Shown: positions 50,686-59,156 of the stretch, piece after piece
How the letters are laid out: each line of letters starts with the position of its first letter
Numbering within the stretch: the stretch's first letter is position 1
NCBI RefSeq assembly: GCF_004028635.1
Contig: NZ_RQJW01000015.1
Location: 124,001-188,000 of the forward strand
Direction of reading: 5' to 3'
Length of the DNA: 64,000 nucleotides
Source of the DNA: Streptomyces cyaneus
GTDB taxonomy: Bacteria; Actinomycetota; Actinomycetes; Streptomycetales; Streptomycetaceae
The notes under the pieces: generated by a model
Told to the model about the DNA's origin: nothing
What the model saw: the letters and a program-made list of their open reading frames with translations, nothing else
Database searches by the model: none
Made by a program: the position numbers and the translations under genes

Positions 50686-51663
50686 TCAGGCCTGCTTCCC
50701 ACAGAGCTCGGCAAAGCGCTCGGCGTCGATGTTGCCGCCGGAGATGATCACGCCGACCCGGCGCGGCAGCGCACCCGCCCGGCCGGTGAGCAGGGCAGCC
50801 AGGGGGGTGGCGCCGCTCGGCTCGACGACGATCTTCAAGCGTTCGAACGCGAAGCGCATCGCGTCCCGGATCTCGTCGTCGCCGACCAGCGCGATCTCGT
50901 CGACCAGCAGCCGGTTCACGGAGAAGGTCAGCTCCCCGGGTGTGTGCAGGGCCTGTCCGTCGGCGATGGTGTGCGGCACCGGGATGCTGATGCGCCGCCC
51001 CGCTTCCAGGGATCGCTTGGTGTCGTCGCCGGCCTCCGGCTCCACTCCGATCATCCGGATCTCCGGGTGCAGGGCCTTGGCCACCGTGGCGCTGCCGGCG
51101 ATCAGTCCGCCGCCGCCGACCGGCGTGACCAGTGCGTCCAACTCCCCCACCTCTTCGAGCAGTTCGAGGGCGGCGGTGCCCTGACCTGCGATGACATGCG
51201 GGTGCTCATAGGGCGGGATGAGGGCGAGGCCGCGCTCGGCTGCCAGCGCCTCGCTGATCGCGACACGGTCGCCGGTGTAGCGGTCGTACGTGACGATCTC
51301 GGCGCCGTAGCCGACGGTCGCCGCCCGCTTCGACGGCGGGGCGTCCTCCGGCATGACGATCACCGCGGTGGTGCCGAGTTCCCGGGCGGCCAGGGCGACG
51401 GCCTGGGCGTGGTTCCCGGACGAGTAGGCGGCGATGCCGCGGGTGAGCTGCTCCGGCGTCAGCCGCGAGGCCGCGTTGTACGCGCCGCGGAACTTGAAGG
51501 CGCCGACGCGCTGGAAGTTCTCGCACTTGAGGAAGACCTCGGCACCGACGAGTTCGTCGAGCGTCCGCGAGCGCAGCACCGGCGTGCGGTGCGCGATGCC
51601 CTTGAGCCGCGCGGCGGCATCGCGGACGTCGTCCAGGGTGACCGGCGGGGTGGTGGTCGTCAC
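50686..51663 (-). CDS. Threonine ammonia-lyase / serine dehydratase (PLP-dependent)
   Basis: 325 residues from GTG 51663 after GGAGGAG. PLP lysine motif FQRVGAFKFRGAYNA, SSGNHAQAVALAA, glycine-rich VTPVGGGGLIAGS and the final IISGGN. It lacks the C-terminal ACT regulatory domains of biosynthetic IlvA, so it is catabolic: Thr to 2-oxobutanoate, or a hydroxy-amino-acid dehydratase or racemase. It overlaps the regulator gene upstream, which implies that the regulator controls it and its ligand may be an amino acid. Confidence 0.88.
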   Translation of the reverse strand: MTTTTPPVTLDDVRDAAARLKGIAHRTPVLRSRTLDELVGAEVFLKCENFQRVGAFKFRGAYNAASRLTPEQLTRGIAAYSSGNHAQAVALAARELGTTAVIVMPEDAPPSKRAATVGYGAEIVTYDRYTGDRVAISEALAAERGLALIPPYEHPHVIAGQGTAALELLEEVGELDALVTPVGGGGLIAGSATVAKALHPEIRMIGVEPEAGDDTKRSLEAGRRISIPVPHTIADGQALHTPGELTFSVNRLLVDEIALVGDDEIRDAMRFAFERLKIVVEPSGATPLAALLTGRAGALPRRVGVIISGGNIDAERFAELCGKQA

Positions 51664-52433
51664 GCGTCTCCTCCAGGGGGTGTCATGTCGGTCGCGGTGC
51701 GGCCTGTCGCTCGGCTCGTCGCTCGGCCCGCCGCCTGCTCCGTCATCGCCTGGGCATCGGCGCGCGCCTGCGACAGATAGCTGTAGGCGGAGGCACGGGA
51801 GATGCCGAGCCGGGCCGCGACCTGTTCGATCGCCCGCCGCACGGCGAAGACGCCTCGCTCGTCCAGGCCACGGAACAGCTCCAGCCGCTGGGCGCGGTCG
51901 AGAGCGGCCCAACTGCCGTTCTGCCGGAGCTGGTGGGCGTCGAGGATGGCGTCGACGACGGAGTCGATGTCGTTGCCGAAGGCGGTGACGGGCACGTCGG
52001 CCGAGGCGCCACCGACACCGCCACCACCGCCGCCGATGCCGGCGAGGGCACCGAGCAGGGCGTGGGCGTCACTGACGGCGGTGACGTCCAGGTTGACGCA
52101 GAGGGCGCCGAACACGGTGCCCGTGGAGTCTCGCAGCACCATGGTGGACGCCTTGACCAGCTTGCCGCCCCGGGTCCTGGTGACGTAGTTGAGCTCGTCG
52201 CCCGCCCCGTCGCCGCGCGCGACGATCCGCATGCCGATCTCGCTCATCGCCCCGCCCACGGCCCGCCCCGTCACCGAACCGGCCACGGCGACCACGGACT
52301 TCTCCGGCCGCCGGTAGTCATGCAGGACCACCTCGCACACCGGCCCGAACGTGGCCGCGAGCCCGTCGACGACGGGCGTCAGCGCGGCGACGATCGCGTC
52401 CCGCTCGGATTCCAGGGCCGGCTCGGCCGCCAT
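51660..52433 (-). CDS. YheO/DauR-type transcriptional regulator (PAS-like + HTH)
   Basis: 257 residues. The N-terminal YheO-like PAS domain (FGPVCEVVLHDYRRPEKSVV, GDELNYVTRTRGGKLVKAST, VFGALCVNLDVT) is followed by a Gly-rich linker and a C-terminal HTH (GVFAVRRAIEQVAARLGISR, ASAYSYLSQ). DauR-type regulators control D-arginine or other amino-acid catabolism. Its stop overlaps the dehydratase start, so the two form an operon for hydroxy-amino-acid breakdown. Confidence 0.86.
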   Translation of the reverse strand: MAAEPALESERDAIVAALTPVVDGLAATFGPVCEVVLHDYRRPEKSVVAVAGSVTGRAVGGAMSEIGMRIVARGDGAGDELNYVTRTRGGKLVKASTMVLRDSTGTVFGALCVNLDVTAVSDAHALLGALAGIGGGGGGVGGASADVPVTAFGNDIDSVVDAILDAHQLRQNGSWAALDRAQRLELFRGLDERGVFAVRRAIEQVAARLGISRASAYSYLSQARADAQAMTEQAAGRATSRATGRTATDMTPPGGDA

Positions 52434-52565
52434 CGCACACTCCCTGTCCGCCCTCGGCTCGGCCTTCTGTCCACCGAGCCGTTTCTAGACTACACGTCCA
52501 GAGCCTGTACTGGCAGTCCAGATACGCCCGCCGGAAACCCACTGCCGAAGAGTGCGGCACGGATC

Positions 52566-52596
52566 TTGACGAGCGCCAAGATGTTACCGGTAACAT
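52566..52596 (+). promoter_or_regulatory. Promoter with perfect LacI operator ATGTTACCGGTAACAT
   Basis: A perfect 16-bp palindrome at 52581-52596 with the central CG typical of LacI-family sites; the same sequence type is bound by GntR/LacI gluconate repressors in E. coli. It overlaps the -10 region (TTGACG 52566-52571, TAACAT 52591-52596, 19-bp spacer), 8 bp before the MFS gene. The LacI gene at the end of the cluster is the likely binder. Confidence 0.72.
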
Positions 52597-52604
52597 CCAG
52601 CTCC

Positions 52605-53777
52605 ATGACAGTGACGTCGGCACCCCAGCACCCCCGCGTCTTCAGCCCCGTCGCCGTAGTCGCCTCCTGCGTGGGCTTCGTGCTCATGGGTGCTCTCCAG
52701 GCCCTGTACGGCCCCGCGATTCCCGCTTTCCGCGAGGAGTTCGGCCTGTCCCCGTCGGCGGCCGGCCTCGGGCTGAGCGCGCACTTCGTCGGTGGGGTGG
52801 CCGGCGTGCTGCTCTTCGACCGGCTCTACGGCCGGATCGGCAATCGGCGGATCCTGGGCGCCTCGTATCTGCTGATGGCCGTCGGCGCGGCCGGCTTGGC
52901 GCTGGCGTCGAACTGGCCGACCGCCCTGGCCATGGCCCTGCTGGCCGGGCTCGGCTTCGGCGGTATCGACTACGGCCTCAATCAGCTGTTCGCCGTCGGC
53001 TTCGGCCACCGCTCGACCGCCATGCTCAACATCCTCCACGCCCACTTCGGCATCGGCGCGATCCTCAGCCCGGCCCTGATCGGCGTGGTCGGCGCCGCAC
53101 ACTACCCGGCCGTCTTCCTGGGCTTCGCGCTGGCCAACCTGCCGCTGCTGCTCTGCCTGCGCGGCGTACGCAACCGGGCGCCGCAGCCGCCCGAGGCGTC
53201 CGGCGAGTCGTACGGCGGCCAGGTCCTGGCCCGCAGCCTCGGCTCCGTGCTCGCCGTGTTCGTCGCCCTGTACGTGCTGCACGTCGGCATCGAGGCCGGT
53301 GTCGGCGGCTGGGAGCCGACCCATCTGGAGACCGTCGGGTACGGCGCCGGATTCGCCGCGACAGCCACGTCCGTGTACTGGCTGATGATGACGGTCGGCC
53401 GCTTCCTGGTCGCCCCGATCGCGCTGCGCTTCTCGGCCCAGGCCATCATCACGGTCTCGTGCGCGGGCATGACGGTGTGCCTGCTGCTCGCCACGATCCC
53501 GGCGCTGGCCCCCTACGCGTACGCCGGCGTCGGCCTGTTCATCGCGCCGATCTTCCCGACCGGCCTGCCGTGGCTCAACCGGGCGGCCCCGCGGGCCCGC
53601 AGAGCGGGAGCGGTGGTCATCGCCGCCTCCATGGTCGGCGGCGTGGTGGCGGGCCCGGCGCTGGGCAAGGCCATCGAGTGGTCCGGGATCCGCGCGGTCC
53701 CGCTCCTGCTGTCCGGCGTCTCGGCACTGTGCCTGGCCGCCACGCTCTGGCTGATCCGCAGTACCCGAACTCGCTGA
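52605..53777 (+). CDS. MFS transporter, likely galactoside/oligosaccharide importer
   Basis: 390 residues, 12 hydrophobic helices. The loop-2 motif LFDRLYGRIGNRRILGA is the MFS signature (G-x-x-x-D/R-R-x-G-R). The family resembles FucP/sugar-type MFS with symmetric halves. It is the first gene of a run with two beta-galactosidases and a LacI gene, so import of a beta-galactoside is the best guess. ATG 52605; the GTG and ATG farther upstream are inside the promoter. Confidence 0.84.
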   Translation: MTVTSAPQHPRVFSPVAVVASCVGFVLMGALQALYGPAIPAFREEFGLSPSAAGLGLSAHFVGGVAGVLLFDRLYGRIGNRRILGASYLLMAVGAAGLALASNWPTALAMALLAGLGFGGIDYGLNQLFAVGFGHRSTAMLNILHAHFGIGAILSPALIGVVGAAHYPAVFLGFALANLPLLLCLRGVRNRAPQPPEASGESYGGQVLARSLGSVLAVFVALYVLHVGIEAGVGGWEPTHLETVGYGAGFAATATSVYWLMMTVGRFLVAPIALRFSAQAIITVSCAGMTVCLLLATIPALAPYAYAGVGLFIAPIFPTGLPWLNRAAPRARRAGAVVIAASMVGGVVAGPALGKAIEWSGIRAVPLLLSGVSALCLAATLWLIRSTRTR

Positions 53778-53827
53778 ATCCGCTGCGCACTCCAGCTACG
53801 CACTTCATGGTGAAGGGAAGCTTCCGT

Positions 53828-55594
53828 ATGTCCGCTCTGACGACGTCCCCCAATGGTTTCCTGCTGCACGGCGAGCCGTTCCGGATCATCTCCGGCGCGA
53901 TGCACTACTTCCGGATCCACCCCGACCTGTGGGCCGACCGCCTGCGCAAGGCCCGCCTCATGGGGCTCAACTCGGTGGAGACGTACATACCGTGGAACCT
54001 CCACCAGCCCGATCCGGACGGACCCCTCGTCCTCGACGGCTTCCTCGACCTGCCCCGCTATCTCAGCCTCGCCCGCGACGAGGGCCTGCACGTCCTGCTG
54101 CGCCCGGGTCCGTTCATCTGCGCGGAGTGGGACGACGGCGGTCTGCCCGCGTGGCTGATCGCGGACCACGACATCCGGCTGCGCACCAGCGACCCGCGCT
54201 TCACCGGGGCGATCGACCGCTACCTCGACGCCCTGCTGCCCCCGCTGCTGCCGTACATGGCCGCGGCGGGCGGCCCGGTGATCGCCGTACAGGTGGAGAA
54301 CGAGTACGGGGCCTACGGCGACGACTCCGCCTACCTCAAGCACCTGGAACAGGCCTTCCGCTCCCGGGGCGTCGAGGAGCTGCTCTTCACCTGCGACCAG
54401 GCCAACCCCGAGCACCAGGCCGCCGGAAGCCTCCCCGGCGTACTGGCCACGGCCACCTTCGGCAGCCGGGTCGAGCAGAACCTGGCGGAGCTGCGCAGGC
54501 ATCAGCCCGAGGGCCCCTTGATGTGCGCGGAGTTCTGGATCGGCTGGTTCGACCACTGGGGCGGGCCCCACCATGTGCGGGACGCCGCCGACGCCGCCGC
54601 CGACCTGGACCGCCTGCTGTCCGCGGGCGCCTCGGTCAACATCTACATGTTCCACGGCGGCACCAACTTCGGCTTCACCAACGGCGCCAACCACAAGTAC
54701 GCCTACGAGCCCACCATCACGTCCTACGACTACGACGCGGCCCTCACCGAGTGCGGCGACCCCGGCCCCAAGTACCACGCCTTCCGAGAGGTCATCGCCC
54801 GCCACGCACCGGTCCCCGACGAGCCCGCTCCCACGCCCGCTCCCAAACTCCCGCCCACCACCGTCGAGTTGAACCGCCGCGCCCCGCTCCTTGCGCACGC
54901 AGCCGCCCTCGCCGAGCCGGTCCGCGCCGACGATCCGGCCACGATGAACGACCTGGGCCTGCAGACCGGTTACGCCCTGTACCGCACCACGTTCGAGGCT
55001 GCGGGCGACGGCCTGCTGCACTTCGCGGGCGGTGTCGGCGACCGCGCCCAGGTCTTCGTCGACGGCGCCCCCGTCGGGGTCCTCGAACGCGAACGCCACG
55101 ACGAGACCCTCCCCGTACGCGTGCCGCGCCCCGGCGCCACGCTGGAGGTCCTCGTCGAGAACATGGGCGGCGTCAACTACGGCCCCCGCATCGGCGCCCC
55201 CAAGGGCCTCCTCGGCCCCGTCGCCTTCGACGGCACCCCCCTGCGCGGCTGGGACTGCCACCCCCTGCCGCTGGACAACCTGGACGCGGTGCCGTTCGCC
55301 CCGTCGGACGCGACCACGGCCGCCGAACCCGCCTTCCACCACGGCACCTTCGACGTCGACACCCCGGCGGACACCTTCCTCGCCCTGCACGGCTGGACCA
55401 AGGGCCAGGCCTGGATCAACGGTTTCCACCTCGGCCGCTACTGGAACCGCGGCCCGCAGCACACCCTGTACGTCCCCGCGCCGGTCCTGCACCCGGGCAC
55501 CAACGACCTCGTCGTCCTGGAACTGCACGCCACCACCGCCACCCGCGCCCAGCTCACCGACGCCGCCGACCTCGGACCGGAGAACACCTGGTGA
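53828..55594 (+). CDS. GH35 beta-galactosidase (588 aa)
   Basis: Glycoside hydrolase family 35 domain from the N-terminus without a signal peptide: ISGAMHYFRIHPDLWADRLR, GLNSVETYIPWNLHQP, VQVENEYGAYG (acid/base Glu near 160), LMCAEFWIGWFDHWGG (nucleophile Glu near 235) and MFHGGTNFGFTNGANH. The C-terminal ~200 residues are jelly-roll galactose-binding modules (GYALYRTTFEA, ENMGGVNYGPRIG, WINGFHLGRYWNRG). Cytoplasmic, so it acts on imported galactosides. The stop overlaps the next GTG (GTGA). Confidence 0.93.
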   Translation: MSALTTSPNGFLLHGEPFRIISGAMHYFRIHPDLWADRLRKARLMGLNSVETYIPWNLHQPDPDGPLVLDGFLDLPRYLSLARDEGLHVLLRPGPFICAEWDDGGLPAWLIADHDIRLRTSDPRFTGAIDRYLDALLPPLLPYMAAAGGPVIAVQVENEYGAYGDDSAYLKHLEQAFRSRGVEELLFTCDQANPEHQAAGSLPGVLATATFGSRVEQNLAELRRHQPEGPLMCAEFWIGWFDHWGGPHHVRDAADAAADLDRLLSAGASVNIYMFHGGTNFGFTNGANHKYAYEPTITSYDYDAALTECGDPGPKYHAFREVIARHAPVPDEPAPTPAPKLPPTTVELNRRAPLLAHAAALAEPVRADDPATMNDLGLQTGYALYRTTFEAAGDGLLHFAGGVGDRAQVFVDGAPVGVLERERHDETLPVRVPRPGATLEVLVENMGGVNYGPRIGAPKGLLGPVAFDGTPLRGWDCHPLPLDNLDAVPFAPSDATTAAEPAFHHGTFDVDTPADTFLALHGWTKGQAWINGFHLGRYWNRGPQHTLYVPAPVLHPGTNDLVVLELHATTATRAQLTDAADLGPENTW

Positions 55595-57963
55595 CCCGCC
55601 CACACCACCTGCGCATCCCCGCACCCGCCGCTCCCCCGCTGACGGGTCACCTCCCGTTCGCCGACGCGCCCGGCGTGCCCGACCCGATCGAGGTGACCAG
55701 CCGCTGGCTCACCCGCTCGGGCCGCCCCTGGTTCCCGGTCTCCGGCGAGTTCCACTACTCCCGCTACCCGGCCGGGGAGTGGGAGGAGGAACTGCTGAAG
55801 ATGAAGGCGGGCGGAGTGACCGCCGTCGCTTCCTACCTCATCTGGATCCACCACGAGGAGATCGAGGGCCGCGTCCGTTTCGACGGCAACCGCGACCTGC
55901 GCCGCTTCGCCGAGCTGTGCGCCCGCCATGGCCTGGACTTCATCCCCCGCGTCGGCCCCTGGTCCCACGCGGAGGTCCGGGGCGGCGGCCTGCCCGACTG
56001 GCTGCTGGCCCGCGACTGCACGCCCCGCACCGACGACCCGGCGTATCTGGAGCCGGTGCGCGGCTGGTTCACGGCCATCGCCGAGCAGCTGCGCGGCCTC
56101 GACCGCGGCAACGGCGGCCCGATCATCGCGATCCAGATCGAGAACGAGCTCTACGACCAGCCCGGCCACCTGAGCACGCTGAAGCGCCTCGCCCAGGAGG
56201 CCGGCCTGAGCGCGCCGATGTGGACGTCGACCGCCTGGGGCGGTGTCCAGCTCCCGGGCGACGAACTGCTCCCGCTGTACGGCGGCTACCCCGAGGCTTT
56301 CTGGACCGAGGCGGACGGCGGCTGGCCCGACACCTGCCGCAAGCACTTCTTCTTCACCCACCAGCGCGACGACGAGGGCATCGGCGCCGATCTGCGGCCG
56401 ACCACCGTCCGGGGCGGCACCCCGGACGCCCTCGCGGACCGATTCCCCTGGGCCACCTGCGAGTTGGGCGGCGGCATGGCGGTGGCGTACCACCGGCGGC
56501 CGCGGCTCGACGCCGCCGACATCGGCGCGCTCGGGCTCACCAAGATCGGCTGCGGCTCGGTGTGGCAGGGCTACTACATGTTCCACGGCGGCACGAATCC
56601 GGCCGGGGAACTGTCCCCACTCCAGGAGTCCCACGCCACCGCCTACCCCAACGACCTGCCCGTCCTGACGTACGACTTCCAGGCACCGCTCGGCGAGTAC
56701 GGCCAGTACCGGCCCTCGTACGACGAACTGCGCCTCCAGCACCTGCTGTTGGCGGACTTCGGCCATCTCCTCGCCCCCATGGAGTCCGTGCTGCCCGAGG
56801 ATCGGCCTGAGGGCCAGCACGACCGGGACACCTTGCGCTGGGCGGTCCGCACGGACGGCGCTTCGGGCTTGCTGTTCGTCAACAACCACCAGCCGCACGA
56901 ACCCCTGCCCGACCGCCCGGACACCTCCTTCACGGTCGAATTCCCGGGCCATGCAGGGACGTTGACACTGCCCAGCTCGCCCGTGAACGTGCCCGCGGGG
57001 GCCTACTTCTGCTGGCCGCTGCGGCTCGACGTCGCCGGTGTGCGGCTGGAGTGGGCGACCGCGCAACCGGTGTGCACGGTCGGTCCGGACGGCCGTCCGG
57101 TCCTGGTGCTGGCCGCCACCGACGGCATCGCGCCCGAACTCGCCCTGGACTCGGGCACGGTGACGTCCGTCAGCGCGCCCACCGGGGACATCGCCGAGGT
57201 CGACGGCCGGATCCTGGTGACCGGTCTGCGGCCCGGTACGGACGCGCTGGTCGAGGTGGAGGCGGTGGACGGCGGACGGGTCGGTCTGCTGGTGCTGGAC
57301 GCGGCGACGGCTCGTACCGTCTACCGGGGTGAGGCGTGGGGCGCCGAGCGGCTGGTGCTGTGCGCGGACGGGGTCGTCTTCGACCACGACGAGGTGCGGG
57401 TGCACGGCACTGCCGCACGGACGTCGTTCGCCGTGCTGCCCGCGCCGGAGCATCCGCTGGTGGTGGACGGTGAGACGGTGGTCGGCGAGGCGGACGGGGT
57501 GTTCACCCGCTACCGGACCGGGGTCGGCGGCGGTGAGGCCCTTGCGGTGCCGGCGCCGGTTTCCCTGATCCGGGCTGCCGGTCCGGCACCCGAGCCCTCG
57601 ACCGGCGTGCTGGACCGGGCGAGCGCGCCTGCCGACAAGTACTTCGACACGGTGGCCGCCGAGTACCGCATCGACGTACCGGAGGATCTCCCCGACGGCA
57701 CCGTCCTGCGGCTGCGGTGGAGCGGGGACGTGGGGCGGGCGTATGTGGGGGACGCGTTGGTCGCCGACCAGTTCTTCTCGGGGCGGGTCTGGGACATCGG
57801 ACGGCTCCCGGCGGGAGCGGTGCTGCGGGTGCGGGTGCTGCCGCTGCACGCCGACGCCAGGGTGTACGTGCCGCAGGACGCGGGGGACGCGGCGCGGACG
57901 GCTGCCGTGACAGGTGCCGAGTGGATCAGCAGCCGTACCTGGGCGGTCCGACCACGGGGCTGA
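55591..57963 (+). CDS. Second GH35-like beta-galactosidase, longer (790 aa)
   Basis: From GTG 55591, coupled to the upstream GH35. Catalytic features: VSGEFHYSRYPAGEWEEELL, IIAIQIENELYDQPGH (acid/base Glu near 186) and CELGGGMAVAYHRRPRL (nucleophile Glu near 291), then MFHGGTNPAGELSPLQESHA. The C-terminal 350 residues are beta-sandwich modules ending in a galactose-binding-like VGDALVADQFFSGRVWDIG. It shares the family with its neighbour but the motifs differ strongly, so the two probably attack different linkages of one substrate. No signal peptide. Confidence 0.87.
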   Translation: MTRPHHLRIPAPAAPPLTGHLPFADAPGVPDPIEVTSRWLTRSGRPWFPVSGEFHYSRYPAGEWEEELLKMKAGGVTAVASYLIWIHHEEIEGRVRFDGNRDLRRFAELCARHGLDFIPRVGPWSHAEVRGGGLPDWLLARDCTPRTDDPAYLEPVRGWFTAIAEQLRGLDRGNGGPIIAIQIENELYDQPGHLSTLKRLAQEAGLSAPMWTSTAWGGVQLPGDELLPLYGGYPEAFWTEADGGWPDTCRKHFFFTHQRDDEGIGADLRPTTVRGGTPDALADRFPWATCELGGGMAVAYHRRPRLDAADIGALGLTKIGCGSVWQGYYMFHGGTNPAGELSPLQESHATAYPNDLPVLTYDFQAPLGEYGQYRPSYDELRLQHLLLADFGHLLAPMESVLPEDRPEGQHDRDTLRWAVRTDGASGLLFVNNHQPHEPLPDRPDTSFTVEFPGHAGTLTLPSSPVNVPAGAYFCWPLRLDVAGVRLEWATAQPVCTVGPDGRPVLVLAATDGIAPELALDSGTVTSVSAPTGDIAEVDGRILVTGLRPGTDALVEVEAVDGGRVGLLVLDAATARTVYRGEAWGAERLVLCADGVVFDHDEVRVHGTAARTSFAVLPAPEHPLVVDGETVVGEADGVFTRYRTGVGGGEALAVPAPVSLIRAAGPAPEPSTGVLDRASAPADKYFDTVAAEYRIDVPEDLPDGTVLRLRWSGDVGRAYVGDALVADQFFSGRVWDIGRLPAGAVLRVRVLPLHADARVYVPQDAGDAARTAAVTGAEWISSRTWAVRPRG

Positions 57964-58061
57964 GGCGGCGCCCATCCGGATCCCGCCCCGCCGGCCTGCC
58001 TATGCTGGGGTCTGCCGGGGCGGGACACCACCGCCGTGCCGACGTCGAGGAAACAGCCATC

Positions 58062-59132
58062 ATGACCCGCAGCTCCGCCGACGGCTCCGCTCCGAGAGGG
58101 CGCAGCAGACGGAACTTCGCGGGCTCGCGTCCCGTGATGGACGACGTGGCCCGGCTGGCCGGTGTCTCCAAGCAGACCGTCTCGCGCGTGCTCAACGACC
58201 ATCCGTCGGTGCGGCCCGAGACCCGCGAGACGGTTCTGGCGGCCATGCGGACTCTGGGCTACCGGCCGAGCCGCAGTGCCAGATCGCTGGCCAGCGGCAA
58301 GACCCGGATGCTCGGCGTGATCTCCTTCGACGCCGCCCGCTACGGTCCCGCCTCCATCCTCACCGCGATCAACACCGCGGCCCAGGAGGCCGGTTACCTG
58401 CTGAGTTCGATCGCACTGGACACGGCCGAGCCGGACACCGTGGTCGAGGCGGTGAACCGGCTGTCGGCGGAGGGCGCGGACGGGGTGATCGCCATCGCCC
58501 CGCAGCTGTGGGTGGGCAAGGCCCTGGCGGACACCCGCCTCGACACCCCGCTGGTCGTGCTGGAGAACGGCCTCGACGTCGACACCCAGCAGGTCACCGG
58601 CGACTCTCGGGCCGGGGCCCGCAAGGCCGTCGAACATCTGCTGGGGCTGGGCCACCGCACCGTGTGGCACATCGCGGGCCCGACCGGCTGGACCTCCGCC
58701 GACCACCGGACGGGCAGCTGGCAGGCCTGCCTGGAGGCGGCCGGCGCCGAGGTCCCGGCCCCGCTGATCGGCGACTGGAGCGCCGACTCCGGCTATGAGC
58801 TGGGCCGGCAGCTGGCCCGGCGCCCGGACGTCACGGCCGTGTTCGCCTCCAACGACCAGATGGCCCTCGGCCTGCTGCACGCCCTGCACGAATCCGGCCG
58901 CTCGGTCCCGGGCGACGTCAGCGTCGTGGGCTACGACGACATCCCCGAGGCCGCGCACTTCCTGCCCCCGCTGACCACCGTACGCACGGACTTCGCCGAG
59001 ATCGGCACGCGTTCACTGCGCCTGCTGCTGGACCGGCTCGACGGCCCCGCCGAGCCGCCCCGGGTCGATTCACTGGTCCCGGTCGACCTCGTGGTCCGCC
59101 GCAGCAGCGGCCCGGCGCCGGGAAAGCACTGA
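58062..59132 (+). CDS. LacI-family regulator of the GH35/MFS cluster
   Basis: 356 residues with a ~22-residue basic leader before the HTH (VMDDVARLAGVSKQTVSRVL), hinge SARSLASGKTRM and sensor domain (GVISFDAARYGPASILTAIN, VVGYDDIPEAAHFLPPLTTV). It ends the MFS-GH35-GH35 run and is the plausible binder of the 16-bp palindrome at 52581. The 98-bp gap before it shows no second copy of that palindrome. Confidence 0.88.
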   Translation: MTRSSADGSAPRGRSRRNFAGSRPVMDDVARLAGVSKQTVSRVLNDHPSVRPETRETVLAAMRTLGYRPSRSARSLASGKTRMLGVISFDAARYGPASILTAINTAAQEAGYLLSSIALDTAEPDTVVEAVNRLSAEGADGVIAIAPQLWVGKALADTRLDTPLVVLENGLDVDTQQVTGDSRAGARKAVEHLLGLGHRTVWHIAGPTGWTSADHRTGSWQACLEAAGAEVPAPLIGDWSADSGYELGRQLARRPDVTAVFASNDQMALGLLHALHESGRSVPGDVSVVGYDDIPEAAHFLPPLTTVRTDFAEIGTRSLRLLLDRLDGPAEPPRVDSLVPVDLVVRRSSGPAPGKH

Positions 59133-59156
59133 CGGCCCCCTCCCGACTCCGCTCCC

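Noticed and set aside
53929..57963. Treating the 1344-residue plus-strand frame as one giant protein
   Set aside because: Only the part from 55591 has GH35 motifs; the first ~550 residues are an out-of-frame shadow of the first GH35 gene.
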